Source: Azophilus sp965221755 (GTDB taxonomy: Bacteria; Pseudomonadota; Gammaproteobacteria; Pseudomonadales; Azotimanducaceae). From it: DNA of 64,000 nucleotides. Below the pieces are notes generated by a model. It saw only the letters and a list, made by a program, of their open reading frames with translations, was not told the DNA's origin and ran no database searches. The DNA lies in the NCBI GenBank assembly GCA_965221755.1, contig OZ244921.1, positions 744,001 to 808,000 on the forward strand, given 5' to 3'. The translations under genes were made by a program, and so were the position numbers. Shown here piece by piece: positions 17,814 through 27,110 of this stretch. How positions within the stretch are numbered: the stretch's first letter is position 1; every line of letters begins with the position of its first letter.

Positions 17814-18659
17814 ATGACGGATAGCTCGACAGCGGGGGGCTGCGACTACTCGGCGTATCGGGGGTTGGAGCTGCACAAGGACCAAGGCATCATGACGATC
17901 ACCTTGTCGAACCCCGGTCGCCGCAACGCGCTCACCAGCCAACAGAGCGAGGAACTGACTAGAATCTGGGATGACGTCTGGCTCGATCCGGAAGTCAGCG
18001 TGATCGTCCTGACCGGCGCGAACCAGGACTTTTGCTCCGGCGCCGACTTGGCATCCCTTGGTGAGCGCGCGTCGAAATCGGAACCCACCCAATCGCAGTC
18101 CCGCAGCCCGGTCAACTTCGTCTCGCGTCTTGCGAAAAAACACCTGCACGGAATCCTCGATTGCGAAAAGCCAACAATCGCCAAGGTGCGCGGCGTCGCT
18201 TACGGCGTCGGAGTCACCATCGCCCTTGCTTGCGATCTCGTGTATGCGGCGCCCGGCGCTCGATTTTGCGATTCCCATGTCAAGGCGGGCATGGTGGCGG
18301 GTGATGGCGGCGTCCTGATTTGGCCGCTGCTCGTCGGCATGCACAGGGCTAAGGAATATCTCATGACCGGCGAACCGGTTGCGGCCGAAGTGGCCGAGCG
18401 GATCGGGTTGATCAATGCCTGCCTTCCGGACGACAGCTTGGACGCACACGTGCAGGCGGTTGCTGAGCGGCTGCGCGACCTGCCGCCGCACGCTGTCAAC
18501 TATACGAAAATGGCGCTCAACACTGCCATGAAGCAAATGGCGGGCGCCGCGTTTGAGATGTCCCTTGGCTACGAAATGTATTCCATGGGCATGGAGGACT
18601 TCAAGGAAGCAACGACGGCGTTCGTGGAAAAGCGCAAGGGCAAGTTCCTCGGCAAATGA
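17814..18659 (+). CDS. Enoyl-CoA hydratase/isomerase family protein
   Basis: ATG 17814 has AGGGTGG upstream; 281 residues. Crotonase-fold landmarks are present: NPGRRNALT near residue 36, the oxyanion-hole segment GANQDFCSGADLASL near 69, and VRGVAYGVGVTIALACDLVYAA near 126, followed by the GGVLIWPLLVGMHRAKEYLMTGE region. Family members hydrate or isomerise enoyl-CoA esters in beta-oxidation-like pathways. The catalytic Glu position of true hydratases is replaced (DGGVLIWP), so another crotonase reaction is possible. Confidence 0.9.
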   Translation: MTDSSTAGGCDYSAYRGLELHKDQGIMTITLSNPGRRNALTSQQSEELTRIWDDVWLDPEVSVIVLTGANQDFCSGADLASLGERASKSEPTQSQSRSPVNFVSRLAKKHLHGILDCEKPTIAKVRGVAYGVGVTIALACDLVYAAPGARFCDSHVKAGMVAGDGGVLIWPLLVGMHRAKEYLMTGEPVAAEVAERIGLINACLPDDSLDAHVQAVAERLRDLPPHAVNYTKMALNTAMKQMAGAAFEMSLGYEMYSMGMEDFKEATTAFVEKRKGKFLGK

Positions 18660-18699
18660 CCGCCGATTGGATGCCGCAGACGATGCGCGGCTGGATGGA

Positions 18700-20208
18700 C
18701 TACCGGTTCCGCATGGCGCGGCCTTGGTCAGCGGCTCGCTGCAAGGCCGGAAGCAAATCCCGTTTTAGCACTTTTGCGTTCTGATTCAAGGGAATCGCAT
18801 CCATGAAAACGATCGTGCGAGGCACCTTGTTGTCTGCAAGACGGTCGCGACACCAAGCCTCTAGTTCCTCGACCGTAGCGCTGACGCCCGCAGCCAGCGT
18901 GACCGCAGCGGCCACGTCTTCGCCAAGCACCTCATGCTCCACGCCGACCACGGCGGCTTCCCTGACTGCGGGGTGGGAGTGCAGCACGTCCTCAACTTCA
19001 ATCGGTGCGATGTTGTAACCCCCTCGGATAATGAGCTCCTTGGAGCGACCGGTTAGAATTAAGTCGCCGTCTCCATCCACGTAACCGAGGTCACCGGATT
19101 TCGTCCATCCGTCCGTCCAAGTTGACCGACTTGCCGCCTCATTTCGCCAATAGCGACGAGCCTGTCCCTCAGCTTTGCCGTAGATCTCGCCAATTCGGCC
19201 ACTTGGGAGCGGATGCCCATCGGAATCCCGAATCTCCATGTTCGGCTGCATCGCACCGACGCATCCTGGTTTGGCGAGTTGCTCGGGGGTTGTGGCCATC
19301 GTGGCAAAGCCCCCTTCCGACATCGCGTAGGCATTGCGTATGCTGATGTGTGGCCACAGCTCCATGGCACGCACTAAAGAGTCGTGCGAAACAGGTGCTG
19401 TGCCGGTTACTATGACGCGCACGCCACTCATGTCCAAATCACCAACAGCCGGGTGATCCAGCAGCAAACGAAGCATCGTGGGAACCAGCATTAGGGAAAC
19501 GGGCCGCTTGCTGCCGATGAGTTCAATGAGTCGATCCGTATTGAACGGATGAAGTATTAGGGAAGTTTGTCCGTCGGCTATTGGCCGAACGCATTGACCT
19601 AGAAAACCACCGTAGCCGGTGAACGGCATCGAGTGCAGCGCCGGATTCGTTCGCTCGTGAAACTTCGTGCCGTCTCCCACGGCGGCCATCAAATCAGGAT
19701 GGCTGAGCACTACGCCCTTGGGTCGGCCGGTGGTGCCGGACGTTCCAACTATTACCGCGTCAGCATTGGGGTCAAAAGTGGATTGATCCGGGACCGCGCT
19801 GGCCTCGGATGGCATTCCGTCAACCGTCCAGACGCGCTCGAATTCAAGGTTCCGCAATTTCTCCGGCGTGTCCGTTATGGCAAAGCGGGGCTCGAGTATT
19901 TCTGAATAAGCCTGATATTCAGGTTGGGCCAAGCGTGTGTTCACAGGGCTTGCGATGCCACCGGCGCGCAGCGTGCCAAGCACCGCAACAGCCATTTCCA
20001 GCGGATGCTCCATGCTGATCGACAAAAACACCCGATCGTTGGCTTCCAAGCCCGCTTTGCTTAGCCCGCCTGCGACTTCGTCCGCACGACGATCCCATTC
20101 AGCAAACGTCAATGCAAACTCGCCAGCATCATGGGCCGCCCGCCCGCCGATCAGTGCCGCCTTAATCTTGAGCGCATCTGAAATTCTCTGAACCGAGAAC
20201 TGTTCCAT
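18700..20208 (-). CDS. Acyl-CoA synthetase (AMP-dependent ligase), divergent gene
   Basis: ATG 20208 follows AGGAGG on the minus strand; 502 residues. ANL-superfamily motifs appear in order: the P-loop VGTSGTTGRPKGVVLSH near 155, the adenine motif NAYAMSEGG near 290, TKSGDLGYVDGDGDL near 365, the hinge LTGRSKELIIRGGYNIAP near 388 and the catalytic Lys in LNQNAKVLKRDLL near the end. It should form an acyl-CoA from a carboxylate, ATP and CoA. It is transcribed away from a second ligase gene across a 103-base divergent spacer. Confidence 0.92.
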   Translation of the reverse strand: MEQFSVQRISDALKIKAALIGGRAAHDAGEFALTFAEWDRRADEVAGGLSKAGLEANDRVFLSISMEHPLEMAVAVLGTLRAGGIASPVNTRLAQPEYQAYSEILEPRFAITDTPEKLRNLEFERVWTVDGMPSEASAVPDQSTFDPNADAVIVGTSGTTGRPKGVVLSHPDLMAAVGDGTKFHERTNPALHSMPFTGYGGFLGQCVRPIADGQTSLILHPFNTDRLIELIGSKRPVSLMLVPTMLRLLLDHPAVGDLDMSGVRVIVTGTAPVSHDSLVRAMELWPHISIRNAYAMSEGGFATMATTPEQLAKPGCVGAMQPNMEIRDSDGHPLPSGRIGEIYGKAEGQARRYWRNEAASRSTWTDGWTKSGDLGYVDGDGDLILTGRSKELIIRGGYNIAPIEVEDVLHSHPAVREAAVVGVEHEVLGEDVAAAVTLAAGVSATVEELEAWCRDRLADNKVPRTIVFMDAIPLNQNAKVLKRDLLPALQRAADQGRAMRNR

Positions 20209-20235
20209 CAGTGCCTCCTAGTGTAAGACGCATGA

Positions 20236-20262
20236 CTTTTGATCTCGAAAGTGATATCAAAG
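20236..20262. promoter_or_regulatory. Inverted repeat between divergent ligase genes
   Basis: CTTTTGAT (20236-20243) and ATCAAAG (20256-20262) form an inverted repeat with one bulged base, inside the 103-base spacer between two divergent acyl-CoA ligase genes. TATATTAT near 20288 may serve the plus-strand gene. The site is a plausible operator for the nearby LysR-type regulator. Confidence 0.35.
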
Positions 20263-20311
20263 CTGCGTGGTTTTCGGCGCTGTCCACTATATTATGCAAG
20301 GAGGCCAAAGA

Positions 20312-21892
20312 ATGAAAGTGCCACAACTGGATTTCACGCCAACGGTTCCTGTCCTGTTGCGCCAAGCCGTGCGCCGGTATCGTGATCAATGCTTGGTCGT
20401 AACCTCCAAGGAGCGGCTAAGCTTTGGGGAAGCCGAGGCGCAATCCGCTAAATTGGCTAACGTGTTTATCGGTGCCGGCGTAGGCAAGGGCACGCGTGTG
20501 GGGCTCATGCTGCCATCCAGTCCAGCATGGTTGATCGCATGGTTGGCCTTGGCTCGCATAGGCGCCATGTCCATGCTGTTTTCCACGACCTATCGTTCGA
20601 GCGAGATCGGCAACGCGCTGCGCACCGGCGATGTTCAATATCTAATCACCTGCGATACGATATTTGGTCGGGATCTCGGTCAGGAGATCGAAAGCGCAGT
20701 GCCCGGTATTGAAAATCAACGCGCTGGCCAGTATCGGCTGTCCAGCGCGCCCTACCTCCGGCAAGTGTGGTTGGTGGGCCAACGGAGTCGTCCGTGGGCA
20801 CGCCCCCTGAATCTGGCATTCCTGGAGCGCGAGCTGGATCCAACAATATCCGATGATTTCCTCAGCAGCCTTGAGGATCGAGTCACGCCCGCTGACGTGC
20901 TAACCGTGATCTACACCTCTGGCAGCAGCGCGGAACCCAAGGCAGTCATGCACACCCACGGGGTGGCGGTAAGAAAAGTTGCGCCGCAAGTAGGCTTGGG
21001 ACTTGCATCATCGAAACCCGGTGTGGTCTTCCTAGCCATGCCCCTCTTCTGGGTTGGCGGTCCTCAAAGCGTGCTCGGCGCCTTGCATTCGGGTTCAACC
21101 ATACTGTGCCAGCACAAATTTGATGCGGGGGCCGCATTGGAACTCATCGAAAGGGAGCGGGCAACCGAGATCGCTGGATGGGCGACCATGCTTGAAAACC
21201 TGCGCAGCCACCCATCCTACGCAAGCAGGGATCTTCGATCAATCGCCTGCCCCCAACCAACGCCGCAGGCTGGAGCGCCGGGCGCAAGACTTTCCTCGCG
21301 TGGCCACCCCCGCAATCTGGGCATGACGGAAACTTTCGGACCGCATGGCGACCGGGCCTATTTCGACTACAAAGTCATTGATCGCGGGTCAGGCCAGAGC
21401 CTGCCGGATGGAGAGGAGGGTGAATTCTGCGTTCGCGGCTTCGGGCTGACAACCGGAATCTACGGACGCGAACGCGAAGAGGTTTTCGACGAGGATGGCT
21501 ACTACCACACCGGCGATCGCGGCTATGTCGAGAACGGGTCCATCCACTTCACCGGCCGCTACAGCGAGATGATCAAAACAGGTGGAGCCAACGTTGCGCC
21601 GCTGGAGGTCGAGGCGACCCTGCTGACGCTGGAGGAAATCGACCAAGCCTACGTTTTCGGCCTGCCGGACAAAGCGCTCGGCGAGGTGGTGACCGCCGTG
21701 CTCGTGCCCACCGAGGGGGCGCCGTGCAATCCGAGGGAAGTTCAAGAACACCTGAAAGATCGCCTGTCCGGATACAAGATTCCACGGCGTTTCCACATAA
21801 TCACTGCGCAGGAGGTACCCCATTTGGCAAGCGGCAAGCCCGACAAGCGCTCACTGCGGCAATGGGCATTGCAACAGCGGGATTCGATCTAA
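20312..21892 (+). CDS. Acyl-CoA synthetase (AMP-dependent ligase) with one atypical stretch
   Basis: ATG 20312 follows AGGAGG; 526 residues. P-loop-like motif YTSGSSAEPKAVMHTHG near 215, the LGMTETFGPHGD adenine region, YYHTGDRGYVENG, the hinge FTGRYSEMIKTGGANVAP and a C-terminal SGKPDKRSL with the catalytic Lys are all present. The P-loop has SA where most ligases have TG. Residues just before LGMTETFG (about 21240-21315) do not look like the family, while another frame there reads Arg-rich PPE-like text; a pair of compensating frameshifts is possible. The other ligase of the pair is divergent. Confidence 0.87.
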   Translation: MKVPQLDFTPTVPVLLRQAVRRYRDQCLVVTSKERLSFGEAEAQSAKLANVFIGAGVGKGTRVGLMLPSSPAWLIAWLALARIGAMSMLFSTTYRSSEIGNALRTGDVQYLITCDTIFGRDLGQEIESAVPGIENQRAGQYRLSSAPYLRQVWLVGQRSRPWARPLNLAFLERELDPTISDDFLSSLEDRVTPADVLTVIYTSGSSAEPKAVMHTHGVAVRKVAPQVGLGLASSKPGVVFLAMPLFWVGGPQSVLGALHSGSTILCQHKFDAGAALELIERERATEIAGWATMLENLRSHPSYASRDLRSIACPQPTPQAGAPGARLSSRGHPRNLGMTETFGPHGDRAYFDYKVIDRGSGQSLPDGEEGEFCVRGFGLTTGIYGREREEVFDEDGYYHTGDRGYVENGSIHFTGRYSEMIKTGGANVAPLEVEATLLTLEEIDQAYVFGLPDKALGEVVTAVLVPTEGAPCNPREVQEHLKDRLSGYKIPRRFHIITAQEVPHLASGKPDKRSLRQWALQQRDSI

Positions 21893-21914
21893 AAATACCT
21901 ACTGTCCGCACCAA

Positions 21915-22865
21915 TTACCGAGTTCCAAATTGAACTTCTTGCATTTCTGATAGAAAAGGCTCAAGCGCTTGTTCCAAATCTCCAATTTTTGCGACCATCC
22001 AATCGCGGAGATCTCGAACTTCAGGAACTTTGGACTCAACTTTCCGAGGCCATACCAAGTACATTGAATGGCTCACTCGCGCCACACTTTTGATTGGAGC
22101 GACCAATGTTCCCCGAAGCAAATCATGACCTACCAATAGCAATTGTCCGAGACCAACTCCAACACCGAGGCGTACGTTATTGAACATCTGTGATGATGTT
22201 TCAAGCCAGCAGTTTTTTGGCGAATCCAGCCGAAAACCGGGCTGAACGACATGCAGCCATTGCTGCCAATTGGGACGCAAATCCATCGGGTGCAGAATTC
22301 GAGTGAAGTTCAGATCGCGAGGAGATATGATCGACTTTTTCTTCAAAAGCTCTGGATTGGCGATGGCCGTAATGCGCGGTGTGTACAAGTACTCCGACTC
22401 CAGGCCACGCCACTTTCCCCGCCCTATGATCAAGCCGACGTCAGCATCGTCCATATCGAAATTGACGGGTTTTCTCTGGCCCTTGACTTGAATCTCCAAC
22501 GATGGATAAAGAGCCTCAAACTCGGGTAGATTCGGCAACAGCCACTCTGCGGTAAAAGTGCCCAGCCCACGAATGGTCAGCTTCCTTCTTTCCTCCTGAC
22601 GCCCCGCCTTCATTGAGGCGATCTCAATAAGCTTGAACGCTTCGGTGAGAGAGCCGGCACACTGCCGCCCGACTTCCGTAAGCACCATCCTCCCCTTCTT
22701 GCGCTCAAAGAGCTTGCGGCCATAATATTCCTCGACAACCATCACTTGTCGGGAGACCGCGCCAGTTGTGACGTTCAACTCTCTCGCAGCGCCGGCAAGG
22801 GAGCCTTGACGGGAAACGGCCTCCACATATCGAAGTCCCTTTAGGGAGGGAAGTTTGTAGCCCAA
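21915..22865 (-). CDS. LysR-type transcriptional regulator (GcvA-like)
   Basis: The 316-residue protein opens with a winged helix-turn-helix, LPSLKGLRYVEAVSRQGSLAGAARELNVTTGAVSRQV, as in GcvA/AmpR-type LysR regulators. A periplasmic-binding-protein-like effector domain follows (about 95-300; for example TAEWLLPNLPEFEALYPSLE). It ends 22 bases from the convergent ligase gene. It is the only regulator inside the island, so it is the best candidate to sense the pathway substrate or its CoA ester and control the ligase, receptor and dehydrogenase genes. Confidence 0.92.
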   Translation of the reverse strand: MGYKLPSLKGLRYVEAVSRQGSLAGAARELNVTTGAVSRQVMVVEEYYGRKLFERKKGRMVLTEVGRQCAGSLTEAFKLIEIASMKAGRQEERRKLTIRGLGTFTAEWLLPNLPEFEALYPSLEIQVKGQRKPVNFDMDDADVGLIIGRGKWRGLESEYLYTPRITAIANPELLKKKSIISPRDLNFTRILHPMDLRPNWQQWLHVVQPGFRLDSPKNCWLETSSQMFNNVRLGVGVGLGQLLLVGHDLLRGTLVAPIKSVARVSHSMYLVWPRKVESKVPEVRDLRDWMVAKIGDLEQALEPFLSEMQEVQFGTR

Positions 22866-22899
22866 TTTCAGAACCTGAATTTACACAGTGCAAGCCTTT

Positions 22900-22920
22900 G
22901 GTCATGCGGCTGACATGACC
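22900..22920. promoter_or_regulatory. Palindrome upstream of the LysR gene
   Basis: Perfect inverted repeat GGTCATG-CGGCTGA-CATGACC located 34 bases upstream of the LysR start, a typical position for autoregulation. Confidence 0.45.
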
Positions 22921-23037
22921 AATTAACTGTGCACATCACCAGTTCTTGCCGATGGCGTCTGCACTCAACCTTTGCGCTTGGCAACTCATTCGTATCCAAA
23001 ACCACGGTACTCGTTGAAGATTTGAGTGTCAACTACC

Positions 23038-23170
23038 TGTTGCGCGGGTCAGATTCCGATTTGTTTCTGAGCCCGTACACCGCCTCTTTCCCGCCTCTTT
23101 CCTAGACGCGCCCGCAAAGCGGGCGCGTTGGAGTTTGGCTGGCACGAAACTTCGCGCTCGTCGCTTAGGT
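23038..23170 (-). repeat. Dispersed hairpin repeat, copy F (diverged)
   Basis: Read on the minus strand, 23040-23071 gives CGGGCTCAGAAACAAATCGG and then AATCTGACCCGC, matching the family head. A perfect hairpin ACGCGCCCGC-AAA-GCGGGCGCGT spans 23106-23128, and GGAGTTTGGCTGGCACGAAAC follows as a decayed form of the family stem-loop. The modules are rearranged in orientation compared with other copies. Confidence 0.6.
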
Positions 23171-23368
23171 GGAATTCCCGTATGCTATTGAGTAAAGCTC
23201 AATTGGAGTTTGACAACTTTTCGATTCGTTGTGAGATCGACATGGGGTACTGTGATACCTTGATCTTGATTGGCGAGGCGCTCTAATTCGTGTGAAAATG
23301 CGGATGTTTCGCGTAGTGCGCCGGGGAGTTGGAAGGCTGGCATGAAACTGCAAAGAGGAGGCAAGGCC

Positions 23369-24694
23369 ATGACCAAGGCCGTCGTCCATGAGGCGCTTAA
23401 GATTCATGACAAACTCGAAAAGGAGTTTGAGCAAGCGCTTCAGTGGAGGCTTTCGGATGAGGATATCGAGCGTGCGAAGTTGTTGATAGGAGTCAAGGTC
23501 GCGAGCGGCAAATCGCGGGAGCTTTTCACGGAGGCAAACCCGGATGCAATCCGCAACTGGGCGCTCGGCGTGGGAGATGACAATCCGCTATACACCGATT
23601 TCACCTATGGCACCACAACCCGTTGGGGCTCCCAGATCGGCCATGGGCCCATGGTTGCACACATCGGGTCGTCAATGTACGGCGATCCGATGCCCGACGA
23701 AATCAAGCGGGCCACCAAGGGACTCTTCCGCGGCGTTCATGTTTTTGTCTCCGGCGGCACTTGGGATTGGTACCGGCCGCTATACCCGGGTGATAAGGTC
23801 TTTACCTACAGGGCGGAGGAGTCGGTTCAGAAAAAGCGCTCGGAGTTCGCCGGCCAGTCCGTGATCCTGGTAAGCCGGTCGGTGAGCCTGAACCAACGTG
23901 GCGAGGTGCTCGGAGTCCATCGAACGCTACGAGTCAATGCAGAACGCAAGAAATCTCGCGAGAAAGGCAAGTACGCTGACATTAAGCCAACCAATTACAG
24001 CGATGAGGACTACGAGGAAATTGACGGCATCTACGCCAGCGAGCAACCTCGGGGCGCAACGCCTCGTTTTTGGGAAGACGTAAAGGTCGGCGACCGGTTG
24101 CAGCCAATGGTGAAGGGCCCGTTGACGGTCACGGAAATCATTGCGTTCCATGCCGGCGGTTACGGCTTCTCCCCATATGGGCTGCGAAGCTCACGGGTCG
24201 GGTACAAGAACCGGCAGCGCATAAAACCCTTTTACATCAAAAACGAATATGGTGTATGGGATGTCGCCCAGCGCCTGCATTGGGACTCGGAATGGGCCAA
24301 GGCCATAGGCAACCCCATGGCATACGACTACGGCGTGCTGCGCCAAGCTTGGTTCTACCACTTTGTGTCCGACTGGGCGGGCGATGACGCCTATATTGAA
24401 CGGATGGAGGATTCCATACGCAAGTTCAACTACATGGGGGACACCCAATTTCTCTCCGGCAAAGTGGTGGGCAAACGCAAGAGCGATGCCCGCCTGCTGG
24501 TGGATCTGGAAATGCGCATGGAGAATCAGCGCGGCACCGAAACCGCTCATGGATCAGCTGTGGTGTCATTGCCGTCCAAGGCATCCGGTCCGGCCCTGCT
24601 GCCGACCGTGCCCACTGATCTGCAGCGAGAGGCTGCGCAGATGTTTATGCGACACAACCAGATTGCGGCGGCGCGGCGCGACTCGGGGACATAG
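23369..24694 (+). CDS. MaoC-like/FAS1-type double hot-dog dehydratase
   Basis: ATG 23369 has AGAGGAGG 6 bases upstream; 441 residues. Two hot-dog units are visible. The first (about 50-200) has WALGVGDDNPLYTD, GPMVAHIGSSMYGD and YRPLYPGDKVFTY; the second (about 235-400) has FWEDVKVGDRLQPMVKGPLT with the YDYGVLRQAWFYHFVSDW substrate-tunnel region. This is the pattern of (R)-specific enoyl-CoA hydratase-like proteins of the MaoC/FAS1_DH type, found in steroid and other side-chain degradation clusters. It leads an operon with two acyl-CoA dehydrogenases. Confidence 0.85.
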   Translation: MTKAVVHEALKIHDKLEKEFEQALQWRLSDEDIERAKLLIGVKVASGKSRELFTEANPDAIRNWALGVGDDNPLYTDFTYGTTTRWGSQIGHGPMVAHIGSSMYGDPMPDEIKRATKGLFRGVHVFVSGGTWDWYRPLYPGDKVFTYRAEESVQKKRSEFAGQSVILVSRSVSLNQRGEVLGVHRTLRVNAERKKSREKGKYADIKPTNYSDEDYEEIDGIYASEQPRGATPRFWEDVKVGDRLQPMVKGPLTVTEIIAFHAGGYGFSPYGLRSSRVGYKNRQRIKPFYIKNEYGVWDVAQRLHWDSEWAKAIGNPMAYDYGVLRQAWFYHFVSDWAGDDAYIERMEDSIRKFNYMGDTQFLSGKVVGKRKSDARLLVDLEMRMENQRGTETAHGSAVVSLPSKASGPALLPTVPTDLQREAAQMFMRHNQIAAARRDSGT

Positions 24695-24710
24695 GCCTAG
24701 GAAAAGCCGC

Positions 24711-25841
24711 GTGCGATTCGGATTGAACGAAGATCAGGAGCTGGTGCGCGATACCGTGCGCCGCTTCCTGGAGGATGAAGCGCCGATATCCGTTATCCGA
24801 GCATTGCATGGAAATCCGGCGGGAGTCGAATCCGAATGGTGGCGTTCGGCCACGGCGCTGGGTTGGGCATTTCTGGCATTGCCGGAAGCTGGCGGGGGCA
24901 TAACCCTGTCCGGCGGATTGGGCCAGGACTTGGCGATTGTGGCGGAGGAGTTTGGGCGGGCGGTGGCGCCCGGGGCGTTTCTTCCCACCGTTCTGGCGTT
25001 GAGGGCAGTCGCCGACAGCCCATATGCCGAACGGTTCGGAGAGGTCATTTCCGCCGCAACGGTTGGCGAGTGCCGGCTGGCCTACGCCTTTGCGGAACCC
25101 GGAAACTGCTGGACGCCTCGCAATTGGAAGGCGGCTGCCATGCCGGTGAACGGCGGCTGGCGGCTTGACGGCGCCAAAGCCTATGTGGAGGCGGGCAACG
25201 AAGCCGATGTCTTGGTTGTTTCGGCCCGTGCCCCGGACGGTTTCGTGCAGCTGCTGGTGCCAGCGGACACTTCCGGAGTTGAACGACATGCCGGACGCAG
25301 CTTAGATTTCACAAGGCGTTTTGCGACGCTGAGGTTCGCATCGGTCAAGCTGATGCAAACCGCGCTGGTCACGCCGGTGGAGCAGGCGGAATCAGCTATT
25401 GAAAGACAACTGCAGCTGGCATTGCTGCTGCAAAGCGCCGAGACGAACGGCACCGTCGAGAAGGCATTTGAGTTAACCTTGGATTACATGAAGCAGCGTT
25501 ACGCATTCGGCCGGCCCATCGCGTCCTACCAAGCCCTGAAGCACCGGCTGGCCGATATGTTGGTTCGCATCCACTCCTGCATGGCCACTACCGACGCGGG
25601 CATTGACGCCTTTGACCAAAACGCCGACAACGCCCATATGCTGAGCCGTGTGGCAAAGGCTTTCGTGGCGGCCAAGGCAGCCGCCATAGTAAGCGACCTT
25701 GTGCAAATGACGGGCGGCATAGCCGTGACTTGGGAGCATGACCTGCACTTATACGAGCGCCGGGTGGCGGTTAACCGAGCGGTATTCGGCACCCCGGAGG
25801 AACACCGCCTGCAGGTTCACCAAGCGTTGCGCACAGCTTAA
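24711..25841 (+). CDS. Acyl-CoA dehydrogenase, likely beta-type partner subunit
   Basis: GTG 24711 after AGGAAAAGCC gives 376 residues. N-terminal LNEDQELVRDTVRRFLEDE, a middle beta domain (LAYAFAEPGN) and a C-terminal helical domain with YMKQRYAFGRPIASYQALKHRLAD and QMTGGIAVTWEHDLHLYERR are standard ACAD features. The usual catalytic Glu region is GGIAVTWEHDLHLYERR, where many heteromeric (FadE-like, alpha2beta2) partners lack an active base. The adjacent dehydrogenase gene, 10 bases downstream, suggests the two form a heteromer that oxidises a bulky acyl-CoA. Confidence 0.9.
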   Translation: MRFGLNEDQELVRDTVRRFLEDEAPISVIRALHGNPAGVESEWWRSATALGWAFLALPEAGGGITLSGGLGQDLAIVAEEFGRAVAPGAFLPTVLALRAVADSPYAERFGEVISAATVGECRLAYAFAEPGNCWTPRNWKAAAMPVNGGWRLDGAKAYVEAGNEADVLVVSARAPDGFVQLLVPADTSGVERHAGRSLDFTRRFATLRFASVKLMQTALVTPVEQAESAIERQLQLALLLQSAETNGTVEKAFELTLDYMKQRYAFGRPIASYQALKHRLADMLVRIHSCMATTDAGIDAFDQNADNAHMLSRVAKAFVAAKAAAIVSDLVQMTGGIAVTWEHDLHLYERRVAVNRAVFGTPEEHRLQVHQALRTA

Positions 25842-25851
25842 CGACGGGACG

Positions 25852-27087
25852 ATGACCACCCAAAACCTGGAAACGCTGGAGAAGTTTCGATTGCGGGCGC
25901 GGGCTTGGGCTGAAAGCCACTTGGAGCGCGGCGAATTTCCCGCAAAGGGCGATTGGCCCTCGCAAGTGGATGCGCAGCGCAGGATTTTCCATAGCGGATT
26001 TGCCGGCATCGCGGTTCCAAGACAGTATGGCGGACTCGGACTGACACTCGAGCACCAGCGCGCATGGGCTGAGGAGACCGCACCTTTCGCACGGCCGACG
26101 GGCTTTATGGTTTCGCTGGGGATGATACTGCCGACACTTTTGGACTACGGCACCGAGACGGTGAAACTGCGCCATATTCCGCGCATGCTCAGCGGCCAGG
26201 AAGCTTGGATTCAGTTGCTGTCCGAGCCGAGCGGAGGGTCCGACTTGGCGGGCGTGTTGACTCGCGCCACCCGAGACGATGACGGCTTTGTCATCAATGG
26301 CTCGAAAATGTGGAGTTCCAACGCTGACACCGCAGCCTACGGCCTGTGTCTGGCGCGCGTGGATTGGGACAAGCCCAAGCACCAAGGGCTGGGAATGTTT
26401 GCGGTGCCGCTAAAGGGCGAGGGCGTGACCATTGAACCCATCCCACCGGTGCAAGGCGGTCCGGCACATTTCTTCATGGAGTACTTCGACAACGTTCGGA
26501 TTCCGGCCGCCTACCGGCTAGGTGACGAGGGAGCGGGCTGGGCGGTGGCCCAACGCCTGCTGTTTCACGAGCGCAACGCCACGGCTGGCGTGGCCTACGG
26601 TTACGGCCTGGACGGCGGCGGTTCCTCTGGCGAATCGAGTTGGCGGGTGAACGTTCAGGACATCGCCCGACAAACCGGCACCCTTGACGACCCGGTGCTG
26701 GGCGCTCGGGTCGCTGACGACCACATCGAGCTGATCGTCGGTCGGCAGCTGGCAGAGCGCATCAATGCCGGCCTGGGAAGTGGCCAGTTGGAGGGACACT
26801 GGGGTTCCCTGCTCAAGCTGCAGCTGGGCATCGACACGCCGAACAACGCAGAGTTGGCGCTTGCCTTGGCGGGTTCCGATGGCGTGATTTGGGAGGGGGA
26901 CAATGATCGAGCGGGTGGCGAATTGGGGTTGAATTGGCTCAAGGCGCGCGGGCTGTCGATTGCCGGTGGGAGCAACGAGATTCAGCGCAACATCGTCAGC
27001 GAACGCTTGCTTGGCCTGCCGCGCGAGCCCAGGGACGACAGGACCGTGCCGTTCAGCGAACTGATGAAGCGCCGCAAGTCAGACTGA
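25852..27087 (+). CDS. Acyl-CoA dehydrogenase, likely alpha-type partner subunit
   Basis: ATG 25852 gives 411 residues. Conserved features include IAVPRQYGGLGLT near 50, LLSEPSGGSDLAGV near 125 (FAD/substrate contact), the FVINGSKMWSSNAD strand, and GLSIAGGSNEIQRNIVSERLLGLPRE at the C-terminus. The SIAGGSNEIQRN box is the standard FAD-binding C-terminal motif. Together with the preceding gene it likely forms a two-component acyl-CoA dehydrogenase of the type used for steroid or branched side chains. The two genes are spaced by 10 bases, which supports co-translation. Confidence 0.92.
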   Translation: MTTQNLETLEKFRLRARAWAESHLERGEFPAKGDWPSQVDAQRRIFHSGFAGIAVPRQYGGLGLTLEHQRAWAEETAPFARPTGFMVSLGMILPTLLDYGTETVKLRHIPRMLSGQEAWIQLLSEPSGGSDLAGVLTRATRDDDGFVINGSKMWSSNADTAAYGLCLARVDWDKPKHQGLGMFAVPLKGEGVTIEPIPPVQGGPAHFFMEYFDNVRIPAAYRLGDEGAGWAVAQRLLFHERNATAGVAYGYGLDGGGSSGESSWRVNVQDIARQTGTLDDPVLGARVADDHIELIVGRQLAERINAGLGSGQLEGHWGSLLKLQLGIDTPNNAELALALAGSDGVIWEGDNDRAGGELGLNWLKARGLSIAGGSNEIQRNIVSERLLGLPREPRDDRTVPFSELMKRRKSD

Positions 27088-27110
27088 CGAGTTGGAAGCC
27101 AGGAAAAGCC

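Larger units (their letters stand above)
22866..23368. other. Intergenic region between LysR and MaoC genes
   Basis: This 503-base gap between divergent genes holds the LysR-proximal palindrome and a diverged copy of the dispersed repeat (about 23038-23170). The promoter for the MaoC-ACAD operon should lie between 23170 and 23368. No gene was recognised. Confidence 0.55.

Noticed and set aside
24363..24710. Extension of the first acyl-CoA dehydrogenase into the MaoC gene
   Set aside because: The added residues are shadow translation of the MaoC gene; GTG 24711 has a ribosome site and starts at the family N-terminus.
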